Shown piece after piece: positions 1 through 6,914 of a stretch of DNA of 8,429 nucleotides. This DNA comes from Bacteroidales bacterium UBA1722 (GTDB lineage: Bacteria; Bacteroidota; Bacteroidia; Bacteroidales; UBA932). Numbering within the stretch: the stretch's first letter is position 1; the number at the start of each line of letters is the position of its first letter. The stretch spans positions 360 to 8,788 of the forward strand of contig DCIQ01000024.1 in the NCBI GenBank assembly GCA_002317435.1. The letters run 5' to 3'. Position numbers and translations under genes: made by a program. A model generated the notes under the pieces. It was not told the origin of the DNA. It did no database searches and saw only the letters and a list, made by a program, of their open reading frames with translations.

Positions 1-1699
1 TCTTGTTGTTGAATTCGGCGAGCGAGATGTTCTGCTGCTGCTTCAACTGCTTGTTGAGGGTGTCGGCATTGAACCGGTTCAGCCAGATTATGGCGGTCTC
101 GGGTGAATTGCAGTCACATTGCCGCAGGCAGCGACAGGATGTCTGCAGGACCATATTCTGCGGGCACGCCCCCTTCTGTGGGAGAACCACCCCCGTGAGG
201 CTTCTGCAGTCCCAACCTTCCTTTCCTATCTGGACGAGGAGGACTACCCTGATTCCGGATACGGGCGAGTCGAGGGACGCGAATGCCGCTTCCGAGTTTT
301 CGGGCTGCGGATATTGCTTGTTTCCACGGTGAAATTTTAGGACGGTGTCGGAGGGGTTCATGCCATTTGCTGCCAGAACTTCGGACACCAGGGGTGAGAT
401 TTCCTCTTCAAGAGTTTCTATAGTTCCGCAGTAGATGGCCAGTTTCGCACAAGTGCCGTCCTGATATACGGTGTCCTTATATTTCTGCAGGAATTCGTTC
501 AGACTGTTCCGGATAATGGTACCGGTGTCCGAGTCGGTCCAGGAGACTGTAGGGTCTTTCAGAAAGTTTCCTATCCCGTCTATCAGTGGGTAGTGGTACA
601 CGACATTGCTCAGGTCCGTGTTTTTTATGGTGAATTGACCGGCGAGCGTGACTGATTCAGCCTTTTCGAGATAGGGGGTTCCGGAGAAGCCGAGCATCCC
701 GCAGAAATTCTGTGTTCTGCTCCAGTCGTTTACGACTTGTCTGAGTTTGATTTCTCCGTCAGCGGCGTGATGGACCTCATCTATGAAGATGCCCAGATGC
801 GGAATTTTTCCTATCAGTGTGCGGAATTCGTTGGCTGTCCTGATGTCTTCCCAGTCTTCTTTCGTCTGGATAGTGGAATCGGTTGATTCGTCAATCTTAT
901 CCAGGATGACTTTTTCTGCGTTTGTGACAGCTACCAGTCCCATAAGTCCGGGGGTGGAGAGATGGAAGTTGATTTTCTGTGCGTTCGGATTCCGTACGAT
1001 ATTGCTCTTTTTTGAGGATTTCTGATCATCCAGGATTTCGAACTTCATCAGTCCTTTCAGTTTCGTGGCGGTTTGTTCAGGCATTATCCAGGAAGGATCG
1101 AAATCTTGGATATGTTTCAGGCTGGGGATAATCGAGGATTTGAGACCGGAAGGAACCAGTATGATGAAATTCTGGGCGAAAGCCGGATTGTCGGGCTCGT
1201 TATCGGCGAAGTATAAATCCAGATAGATGAATGCAGCCATCAGAAATGTTTTCCCTGCTCCCATCGGAAGGCTGAAAAGGTAGTCCGGATATTCCACTCC
1301 GTAGAATATGTCACGGAATGCCTGTTCATAGTTTATCTCATCTGCATGATTCCTGATGAAATCTGTAAGTTTAGGGGCCAGGGGACTCCCGTTTCTGGTC
1401 TTGAGGAGTGAATATTCGAGCAGTGCGGCTGCGGCAGGATTCGAATAGACGACTTCACCGGAAATTCTGGTCAGACTGATGGAGTCGAGATTCAGACTGT
1501 TGAAACTGCCATCGGAGAACATCTGCCAGAGCGGCTTGTTCCCACATGCTATTTTCAGGAAAAGATATGTCTTGACAGCCTCTACCTGTGCATCGCGCAT
1601 CATCCCTCTTTTTTCGATATAGCTCACGATCTCTCTGACCGTGCAGTCATCTGAACCATACCACTCGTCACGTTTGTTCTTAATCAGCTGATAAAACAT
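1..1699 (-). CDS. Type III restriction (Res)-like DEAD/DEAH helicase, N-terminal part, truncated by window edge
   Basis: The minus-strand frame is open from ATG at 1699 to the left edge, giving 566 residues with no stop. Superfamily 2 helicase motifs appear in order: Walker A LPMGAGKTF with Lys150, motif II DEVHH with Asp307/Glu308, motif III SGTPY at 339-343, a motif V region containing EGWDC at 494-498 (typical of Res subunits), and motif VI QTSCRCLRQ from Gln519 with Arg523 and Arg526. Residues 1-140 are a family-specific N-terminal region I cannot assign. Such proteins use ATP to translocate on DNA; in type III restriction enzymes a C-terminal PD-(D/E)XK nuclease follows, which here would lie off the window. 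The start is well fixed, because an in-frame TGA at 1721-1723 lies just upstream and no other ATG intervenes. No methyltransferase lies upstream, so the protein may be an orphan or have its partner downstream, off-window. Restriction/phage defence is inference; the helicase assignment is firm. Confidence 0.88.
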   Translation of the reverse strand, partial: MFYQLIKNKRDEWYGSDDCTVREIVSYIEKRGMMRDAQVEAVKTYLFLKIACGNKPLWQMFSDGSFNSLNLDSISLTRISGEVVYSNPAAAALLEYSLLKTRNGSPLAPKLTDFIRNHADEINYEQAFRDIFYGVEYPDYLFSLPMGAGKTFLMAAFIYLDLYFADNEPDNPAFAQNFIILVPSGLKSSIIPSLKHIQDFDPSWIMPEQTATKLKGLMKFEILDDQKSSKKSNIVRNPNAQKINFHLSTPGLMGLVAVTNAEKVILDKIDESTDSTIQTKEDWEDIRTANEFRTLIGKIPHLGIFIDEVHHAADGEIKLRQVVNDWSRTQNFCGMLGFSGTPYLEKAESVTLAGQFTIKNTDLSNVVYHYPLIDGIGNFLKDPTVSWTDSDTGTIIRNSLNEFLQKYKDTVYQDGTCAKLAIYCGTIETLEEEISPLVSEVLAANGMNPSDTVLKFHRGNKQYPQPENSEAAFASLDSPVSGIRVVLLVQIGKEGWDCRSLTGVVLPQKGACPQNMVLQTSCRCLRQCDCNSPETAIIWLNRFNADTLNKQLKQQQNISLAEFNNK

Positions 1700-1727
1700 C
1701 CATATTTCGATTAAATCCCTTCAACTA

Positions 1728-1735
1728 CAAAAGTA
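1728..1735 (-). promoter_or_regulatory. Probable -7 promoter element for the Res-like gene
   Basis: Read on the minus strand this is TACTTTTG, an exact fit to the Bacteroidota TAnnTTTG -7 element. It lies 28 nt before the ATG at 1699, which would give a leader of roughly 20 nt. A proper TTTG -33 element is not visible at the expected distance, only a T-rich stretch near 1751-1754. A purine-rich AAGGGA lies about 16 nt before the ATG, too far for a normal ribosome binding site. Confidence 0.6.
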
Positions 1736-1776
1736 AGCATTTCAAGGCAGAAAAGGCGGGTGTGTAATAAAAGTTT

Positions 1777-1808
1777 ATATCTGTAAGAAAGAGTCAAAAT
1801 TCAGATAT
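1777..1808. repeat. Short inverted repeat, 7-bp arms
   Basis: ATATCTG at 1777-1783 is the exact reverse complement of CAGATAT at 1802-1808, with 18 bases between. It lies about 45 bases upstream of the Res-like gene's -7 element. It could be a regulator site or chance in AT-rich DNA; nothing else supports a function. Confidence 0.3.
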
Positions 1809-1862
1809 TGATGATCTACTTTTCGCGTCCGGTACAATGAGACCAATAGAACTTAGGGGAAA

Positions 1863-1879
1863 TCACGATAGTATTGTGA
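1863..1879. promoter_or_regulatory. Candidate operator palindrome in the divergent region
   Basis: The 17 bases TCACGATAGTATTGTGA form a near-perfect palindrome around a central G, with arms TCACRATA / TATYGTGA and one mismatched pair (positions 5 and 13). Its size and symmetry suit a dimeric DNA-binding protein. It lies between two divergent promoters, but about 130 bases from the nearer -7 element, so a regulatory role is only a guess. No regulator gene is present in the window. Confidence 0.3.
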
Positions 1880-2065
1880 ATTTTATTTGGGGAAATAGCA
1901 TAATTTGATTTATTTTTTTGAGGGGGAATCCATTTTCTTGATGCCTCAATGTACCCACCTTCTCAGACAATCGTGAAACGAGATAGTCTGCACATCGGAT
2001 AATGACAGGGTAGTCAAACCCACGGTTTTGCAGGTGAACCGAAAATATCAGCATTAATCTTTCCT

Positions 2066-2073
2066 TACATTTG
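2066..2073 (+). promoter_or_regulatory. Probable -7 promoter element for the lipoprotein gene
   Basis: TACATTTG matches TAnnTTTG exactly. Transcription would then begin around 2079-2081, leaving a leader of only about 10-12 nt before ATG 2091. No clear TTTG -33 element lies 17-20 bases upstream. The element overlaps the alternative GTG start at 2073, which argues against that start. Confidence 0.6.
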
Positions 2074-2090
2074 TGAAAAGTTTGTTCTTG

Positions 2091-4559
2091 ATGAAAAGTT
2101 CTACACTATTTTGTTCTGCGGCGGCGTTCCTGATTCTTTCGGGCTGCTCGCAAGCCGGAGTCACGTCGGTGGACAGTACCGGCCACAAGTGCTACAGCGG
2201 CATATATCCGCATCTGGCATTTTATAATTCTCAGGGAGAATGCGGGACGGGGGCCGTGGTTCCCTGGCAGGGGGATCTCTGGGTGGTGACATATTCCCCG
2301 CACCAGCCGTTCGGCTCGGATGACAAACTGTACGAGATCACTCCGGAACTGGAAGAGATCGTCCGTCCGGAGAGCATAGGCGGGACGCCTGCGGACAGGA
2401 TGATCCACACGGCGAGCGGCCAGCTGTTTATCGGCCCTTATCTGATCGATTCGGTGAAGAATGTCAGGGTCATCCCCTATGAAGTGGCGCCCGGAAGACC
2501 TACCGGTGTGGCTGCTCATCTGTCGGACCCAGATAACCGTGTATTGTACGCTTCGATGGAGGCCGGTTTCTATGATGTGGATATCCACACGCTGGATGTC
2601 ACGGAATTATATAAGGATGGGAACCAGAAACAGAGGGAAGGTTTCGAAGGCGGATACTGTACCTTGTTTCCGGGATATCACGGAAAAGGTTTCTACTCCG
2701 GTCAGGGAGTGGCGGTTTATTCGAATAACGGAGAAGAAGGGGAATTGGCTCAGAAGCAGTTTGATATCCCTTCCGGATGTCTGGCTGAGTGGAACGGCAC
2801 CGACTGGACTGTCGTCCGCAGAAACCAGTTCACTGAAATAACAGGTCCCGGAGGCATCTGTGGTAATCCGAATCCCGAAACCGATCCCATCTGGGCTGTC
2901 GGTTGGGATTACAAGTCCATAATTCTGGCTGTCCGCGAACCGGACAAGGGGTGGTCATATTACCGATTGCCGAAGGCAAGTTTCGCATATGACGGCGCAC
3001 ACGGATGGAATACCGAGTGGCCCAGAATACGCAATATAGGTACCGGAGAGTCTCCTGACTATCTTATGACCATGCACGGGATGTTCTGGCACTTCCCGGG
3101 AACATTCTGCACTGCGAATTCCGCCGGAATATATCCGAGAGGGGCCTATCTGAAGGTTATCGCCGATTTCGCGTTGTGGAACGGGCGTCTGGTCTTCGGG
3201 TGCGATGATTCTGCACAGAGCGAGTTTCTGAACAAACGGAAACAGAAGGGTGATATCGGCGGCCCCGGACAGTCGAATTCGAATATCTGGTTCGGTACAC
3301 CCGATACTCCGGATCAGGTGGGTCCTGCTACGGCAGGCGGCTCGGTATGGCTGAAGGAGGAAGTAAAGGCGGGAGTCCCTTCCGATCCATTCCTGTTCGA
3401 CGGGTGGGATGACCGGTGCGCCTGGGTGGCCAACTGCTCTTCCACCCCTGCATCCATCGTGTTCCAGACGGATAAGGAGGGAAATGGTCAGTGGAATGAG
3501 TTCAAGACCGTGGAAGTGGGTGCCGGGAGTTCCCTTTTCGTCCCGTTCGATACTGCGGACAGAGCAGTCTGGATACGTGCCGTATGTGACAAGGATATCC
3601 GTGCTGACCTGACTTTCTCATTCGCCGAAAAGGAGACCCGCACGACTGAACCTGATCCCATTTTCGACGGGATATGCTCCATCGGTGGGAAATGTGATTC
3701 GAGAGGCCTCCTGTACGGTCTTGGGGACCGGCGCCGCGCACTTGGCGTTCTGGCTCAGACCGGAGCCGGGGAACAGTACTATGAAATGGACGGGGAGATG
3801 AACTTCGTTCCGAAACAGGACGTGGATATGGCGGATTATATCAGGGAGAAGTTCGCCGTACCGCATGACGTGGTGGAGGTCGGGGAAGGCTCGGTGCTTA
3901 TCGTCGATGCCAAGTCACGCAGATGGCGGCTTCCTCTCGGGAATGATCTGTACAGGGACAGAATTGAGAATGCGGAACTCAGAATCTGCCGCGAGGTGGC
4001 CACTGAACGTGACCTTCTTTCGCTCTGCGGTACCTTCTATGAACTTCCTGCCGAAAATGCTGACGGATATGCGAAGGTGAGGCCCGTATGTTCCCACGGA
4101 TTCGCCATCTCTGATTATGCGTCCTACAGAGGTATGCTGATGATGACAGGCATCAGACATTCCAAAGGAAGAAGAAATCCCCATATAGTCTATTCTGAGG
4201 ATGGTCAGGCGGCAGTTTGGGCCGGTACGATAGATGACCTGTGGAAGATGGGCAAGCCCGTCGGACACGGAGGTCCCTGGATGGATTCGGAAGTGAGGGC
4301 CGGCATCCCGTCGGACCCGTTCCTGATAGGGTTCTATGACAAGCGGGATATGACACTGTCCCACAAGTGTACGGATGCCGTCACGTTTACGGTGGAGGTG
4401 GACCCTACCGGGGACGGACGGTGGTTCCGTTATGGTGAATTCACTGCGGCTCCGGGCCAGACTGTCCGGCACACATTCCCGAGTGCCTTCCAGGCCCGTT
4501 GGATTCGTGTCATTCCGGACAGGGACACCGAGGCTACGGCTTATTTTGAATACAGATAG
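2091..4559 (+). CDS. Uncharacterised lipoprotein with two tandem propeller-like / beta-sandwich modules
   Basis: This is an 822-residue predicted lipoprotein. Residues 1-19 form a signal peptide (MKSS, then a hydrophobic core) ending in the lipobox LSGC with Cys19 as the lipidation site. The residues after Cys19 (SQAGV) lack the acidic export signal seen on many Bacteroidota surface lipoproteins, so a periplasm-facing location is as likely as surface display (inference). The body is rich in W, G and aromatic beta-strand patterns, as in beta-propellers. Residues about 280-512 and 600-822 are diverged copies: YRLP 291/WRLP 612, GMFW 330/GTFY 647, NIWFG 398/AVWAG 708 and SDPFL 431/SDPFL 741, with a C-terminal beta-sandwich-like part in each. 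I do not recognise a family or catalytic residues. An in-frame GTG at 2073 would add six residues, but it lies inside the -7 element, so ATG 2091 is preferred. It stands alone between two promoters. Confidence 0.75.
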   Translation: MKSSTLFCSAAAFLILSGCSQAGVTSVDSTGHKCYSGIYPHLAFYNSQGECGTGAVVPWQGDLWVVTYSPHQPFGSDDKLYEITPELEEIVRPESIGGTPADRMIHTASGQLFIGPYLIDSVKNVRVIPYEVAPGRPTGVAAHLSDPDNRVLYASMEAGFYDVDIHTLDVTELYKDGNQKQREGFEGGYCTLFPGYHGKGFYSGQGVAVYSNNGEEGELAQKQFDIPSGCLAEWNGTDWTVVRRNQFTEITGPGGICGNPNPETDPIWAVGWDYKSIILAVREPDKGWSYYRLPKASFAYDGAHGWNTEWPRIRNIGTGESPDYLMTMHGMFWHFPGTFCTANSAGIYPRGAYLKVIADFALWNGRLVFGCDDSAQSEFLNKRKQKGDIGGPGQSNSNIWFGTPDTPDQVGPATAGGSVWLKEEVKAGVPSDPFLFDGWDDRCAWVANCSSTPASIVFQTDKEGNGQWNEFKTVEVGAGSSLFVPFDTADRAVWIRAVCDKDIRADLTFSFAEKETRTTEPDPIFDGICSIGGKCDSRGLLYGLGDRRRALGVLAQTGAGEQYYEMDGEMNFVPKQDVDMADYIREKFAVPHDVVEVGEGSVLIVDAKSRRWRLPLGNDLYRDRIENAELRICREVATERDLLSLCGTFYELPAENADGYAKVRPVCSHGFAISDYASYRGMLMMTGIRHSKGRRNPHIVYSEDGQAAVWAGTIDDLWKMGKPVGHGGPWMDSEVRAGIPSDPFLIGFYDKRDMTLSHKCTDAVTFTVEVDPTGDGRWFRYGEFTAAPGQTVRHTFPSAFQARWIRVIPDRDTEATAYFEYR
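2961..3626 (+). repeat. Internal protein repeat, copy 1 (residues 291-512)
   Basis: First copy of the duplicated module in the lipoprotein. Landmarks are YRLP at 291, GMFW at 330, IWFGT at 399, AGVPSDPFL ending at 435, and an AVWIRAV strand before the acidic tail. From 398 to about 512 it aligns with copy 2 almost without gaps, at a constant offset of 310 residues. Copies are diverged in DNA, so this is an old duplication rather than a recombining repeat. Confidence 0.65.
3924..4556 (+). repeat. Internal protein repeat, copy 2 (residues 612-822)
   Basis: Second copy of the module, ending at the C terminus. Landmarks matching copy 1 are WRLP at 612, GTFY at 647, VWAGT at 709, AGIPSDPFL ending at 745 and ARWIRVI near the end. 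It is about seven residues shorter than copy 1 between the GTFY and VWAGT landmarks. Confidence 0.65.
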
Positions 4560-4629
4560 GCTGTTTGAATGTAAATGCCGCGCCGTTCATCAAATAATCG
4601 GGTGAGTGTTTCTTTGGCCAAATAGTATT

Positions 4630-4637
4630 ACCTTTGC
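4630..4637 (+). promoter_or_regulatory. Probable -7 promoter element for the prenyl synthase cluster
   Basis: TACCTTTG fits TAnnTTTG. A weak -33 candidate, TTTC at 4609-4612, lies 17 bases upstream. The leader before ATG 4660 would be about 15-17 nt. No comparable element occurs in front of the next two genes, so this promoter probably serves all three. Confidence 0.65.
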
Positions 4638-4659
4638 GGCTCTATAGGTTTTTGACGAT

Positions 4660-5637
4660 ATGAAACCACTCGATATTATTCTGAAAACCGTGCAGGACGG
4701 TATCATGGAACGCTCTCTGAAAGGGGAGCCCGCCGGACTTTATGATCCTATCGATTATATAGTGTCTGTCGGGGGGAAGAGAATCAGACCTGCTCTGTGT
4801 CTGCTGACTTATTCCGTTTTCAGGGATGATGTGGATGACACGGTTCTGTTTCCTGCGCTGGCCATCGAGATATTCCACGCTTTCACGCTGCTTCACGACG
4901 ATATCATGGACAAGGCGGATATGCGTCGCGGCCATTTGACGGTGCACAGGAAGTGGAATGAGAATACTGCCATTCTCTCGGGGGACGTCATGTCCATCAA
5001 GGCTTATGAATGGCTGTGCCATGCACGGGCGGAGAAGCTGCCGGCTGTGCTGGAACTTTTCAACCGTACTGCGGCACAGGTCTGTGAGGGGCAGCAGTAT
5101 GATATGGATTTCGAGGAGATTCCGGTCATCGCCATGGAGGAATATATAAAAATGATAGGGCTGAAGACATCCGCTCTGATCGCCTGTTCCTCGAAGATGG
5201 GGGCGGTTCTGGCCGGTGCCGCCGACGTGTCGGCCGATGCCTTCTATGATTATGGCTGGCAGCTGGGGATAGCGTTTCAGATTACCGACGATTATCTGGA
5301 CGTATATGGGGACCCGAAGGTGTTCGGGAAGAATACGGGCGGAGATATCACCAACAACAAGAAGAGCTGGCTGATGGTGGAGTCACTCACCCGTGCTGAT
5401 GAAAATCAGAAGAAGAGGATATTCGAGGTGATGGCGATGCCCGAGGCCGAGGCTCACGAAAAGATTTCACGGATGATGGCCATCTATGGTGAACTGGATA
5501 TCCGTCATCTGGCCGAGACTGCCATAGAAGATTACTATAACCGTGCGTTGGACGCTCTCAAGCCACTGAACCTTCCTTCTGCCGCTTATGACCTGCTGAA
5601 GGAGTACGCCACCCGCATAACCTATCGGAAGAAGTGA
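4660..5637 (+). CDS. Short-chain polyprenyl diphosphate synthase (FPP/GGPP synthase type)
   Basis: This 325-residue cytosolic enzyme, of normal length for the family, condenses isopentenyl diphosphate with an allylic diphosphate to make the precursor of quinone side chains and undecaprenyl carriers. The trans-prenyltransferase motifs are all present: GGKRIRP at 38-44, first aspartate-rich motif DDIMD at 80-84 followed by MRRG, LKT around Lys169, second motif DDYLD at 210-214, and FGKNTGGD followed by a Lys pair for diphosphate binding. The fifth residue before the first motif is Phe75, a bulky residue that in archaeal-type GGPP synthases limits chain length, so a C15-C20 product is likelier than octaprenyl (inference). 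It is the first gene of a three-gene cluster; its TGA stop overlaps the next ATG by one base (TGATG), suggesting translational coupling. The exact product cannot be set from sequence. Confidence 0.93.
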   Translation: MKPLDIILKTVQDGIMERSLKGEPAGLYDPIDYIVSVGGKRIRPALCLLTYSVFRDDVDDTVLFPALAIEIFHAFTLLHDDIMDKADMRRGHLTVHRKWNENTAILSGDVMSIKAYEWLCHARAEKLPAVLELFNRTAAQVCEGQQYDMDFEEIPVIAMEEYIKMIGLKTSALIACSSKMGAVLAGAADVSADAFYDYGWQLGIAFQITDDYLDVYGDPKVFGKNTGGDITNNKKSWLMVESLTRADENQKKRIFEVMAMPEAEAHEKISRMMAIYGELDIRHLAETAIEDYYNRALDALKPLNLPSAAYDLLKEYATRITYRKK

Positions 5638-6899
5638 TGAAAAAGCCTGAACTTATGGCACCCGCCGGGTGCTTCGAATGCCTCATGGCTGCCATTCAGG
5701 GCGGTGCGGGGTCGGTGTATTTCGGAGTGGAAAACCTCAATATGAGGTCACATTCCGCCAATAATTTCCTGCTGTCAGACCTCCCCGAAATCGCACGGAT
5801 CTGTTCTGAAAACGGGGTCAGGAGTTACCTGACTCTGAACATCACCCTCTATGACGGGGATTTGGAACACGCATACAGGACACTGGATGCAGCCAGGGCG
5901 GCAGGTGTGTCGGCTGTCATCGCTTCGGATATGGCGGTGATAATGTATGCCCGCCGGATAGGACTTGAAGTGCATATTTCCACCCAGCTTAGCATCTCGA
6001 ACATAGAATCCCTCCGTTTCTATTCGCAGTTCGCCGATGTCATAGTGCTGGCCCGTGAACTGAACATGGGGCAGGTGAAGGAGATATCGGAGACTATAGG
6101 GCGGGAGGATATATGCGGCCCTTCCGGACGGCGGGTGCAGATAGAGATGTTCTGTCACGGGGCCCTGTGCATGGCCGTTTCCGGCAAGTGCTATCTGAGC
6201 CTTCACGACAACGGGCATTCCGCCAATCGCGGCTCCTGTATGCAGATGTGCCGCCGCGGCTATGAGGTGACTGATCTGGAGACCGGGAATCAGATGGTGA
6301 TAGACAACAAATACATCATGTCTCCGAAGGACCTGTGCACCATCGGATTTCTGGATGTCATAATGGAGGCGGGGGTGTCGGTTCTCAAGATCGAGGGGCG
6401 GGCCCGCAGTGCCGAGTATGTGAAAACCGTGGTGGAGGCCTACCGCGAAGGGGTGGAGGCTGTCTGTGCCGGTACATATACCGATGAACTGAAGGAGACT
6501 CTGAAGACCCGTCTGGCCACTGTCTTCAACCGCGGGTTCTGGGACGGTTACTATCAGGGAGCGAAGCTCGGGGAGTGGTGCAACATCTACGGGAACAGCG
6601 CGACCACCCGCAAACAATACGTCGGGAAGGTGACCAACTGGTTCTCGAATATCGGGGTGGCTGAAATTCAGGTGGAGGCCTGCCCTATTGCCGTAGGCGA
6701 ACATATTATGATAATCGGACCCACTACGGGGGTGGTGGAACTGGACGTCCCGGAGATTCGGGTGGACCTTAAACCGGTGGATACGGCCCCGCAGGGTGTC
6801 GCCTGTTCCATCCCGATGTCGGAAAAGCTGCGCAGGGCCGACAAGGTGTTCATCATCCGTCAGGTGCCTGTGCCGAAATATGGTGAAATAATCAGATAG
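5637..6899 (+). CDS. U32 family protein, TrhP/RlhA-like (probable Fe-S RNA hydroxylation factor)
   Basis: The 420-residue protein opens with KPELMAPAG, the usual start of U32 proteins, and carries the family signature around 171-189 (E-x-F-x2-GALC-x4-GKC-x-LS). Though labelled peptidases, studied relatives are TrhP and RlhA, needed for prephenate-dependent 5-hydroxylation of tRNA U34 and 23S rRNA C, and UbiU/UbiV, which bind a 4Fe-4S cluster for oxygen-independent ubiquinone hydroxylation. Cys178, Cys185, Cys201 (or 205) and Cys234 are spaced much like the cluster ligands known from that group. A C-terminal beta domain from about 326 (KQYVGKV) matches the U32 C-terminal domain of TrhP-type members, and the length fits the roughly 420-residue TrhP type. 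ATG 5637 sits in TGATG with the preceding stop; GTG 5634 one codon earlier is less likely. Family is certain; tRNA hydroxylation is the best guess, and protease activity is doubtful. Confidence 0.9.
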   Translation: MKKPELMAPAGCFECLMAAIQGGAGSVYFGVENLNMRSHSANNFLLSDLPEIARICSENGVRSYLTLNITLYDGDLEHAYRTLDAARAAGVSAVIASDMAVIMYARRIGLEVHISTQLSISNIESLRFYSQFADVIVLARELNMGQVKEISETIGREDICGPSGRRVQIEMFCHGALCMAVSGKCYLSLHDNGHSANRGSCMQMCRRGYEVTDLETGNQMVIDNKYIMSPKDLCTIGFLDVIMEAGVSVLKIEGRARSAEYVKTVVEAYREGVEAVCAGTYTDELKETLKTRLATVFNRGFWDGYYQGAKLGEWCNIYGNSATTRKQYVGKVTNWFSNIGVAEIQVEACPIAVGEHIMIIGPTTGVVELDVPEIRVDLKPVDTAPQGVACSIPMSEKLRRADKVFIIRQVPVPKYGEIIR

Positions 6900-6914
6900 A
6901 AACATATACAGAAT

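Larger units (their letters stand above)
1736..2065. other. AT-rich divergent intergenic region, no convincing gene
   Basis: This stretch of about 330 bases separates the leftward Res-like gene from the rightward lipoprotein gene. It is richer in A+T than the flanks and has a poly-T run near 1911-1919. I see no tRNA, terminator or known riboswitch fold. It holds a 17-nt imperfect palindrome (1863-1879) and a 7+7 inverted repeat (1777-1808). A minus-strand reading frame of 63 codons (2054 to 1863) has no promoter or recognisable product and I do not call it a gene. Confidence 0.7.

Noticed and set aside
3..340. Plus-strand open frames of 109 and 73 codons at the left edge
   Set aside because: They are antisense to the Res-like gene, whose helicase motifs V and VI occupy exactly this stretch.
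2015..2041. AAACC-CAC-GGTTT inverted repeat near a GGTT...AACC pairing, suggestive of a small RNA or tRNA arm
   Set aside because: Only five pairs with a three-base loop, no cloverleaf, and no T-loop or anticodon arrangement.
1863..2054. A 63-codon minus-strand frame in the divergent gap
   Set aside because: No promoter, no ribosome binding site and no recognisable product; its second half is low-complexity AT-rich sequence. It could be a tiny gene, but nothing supports that.
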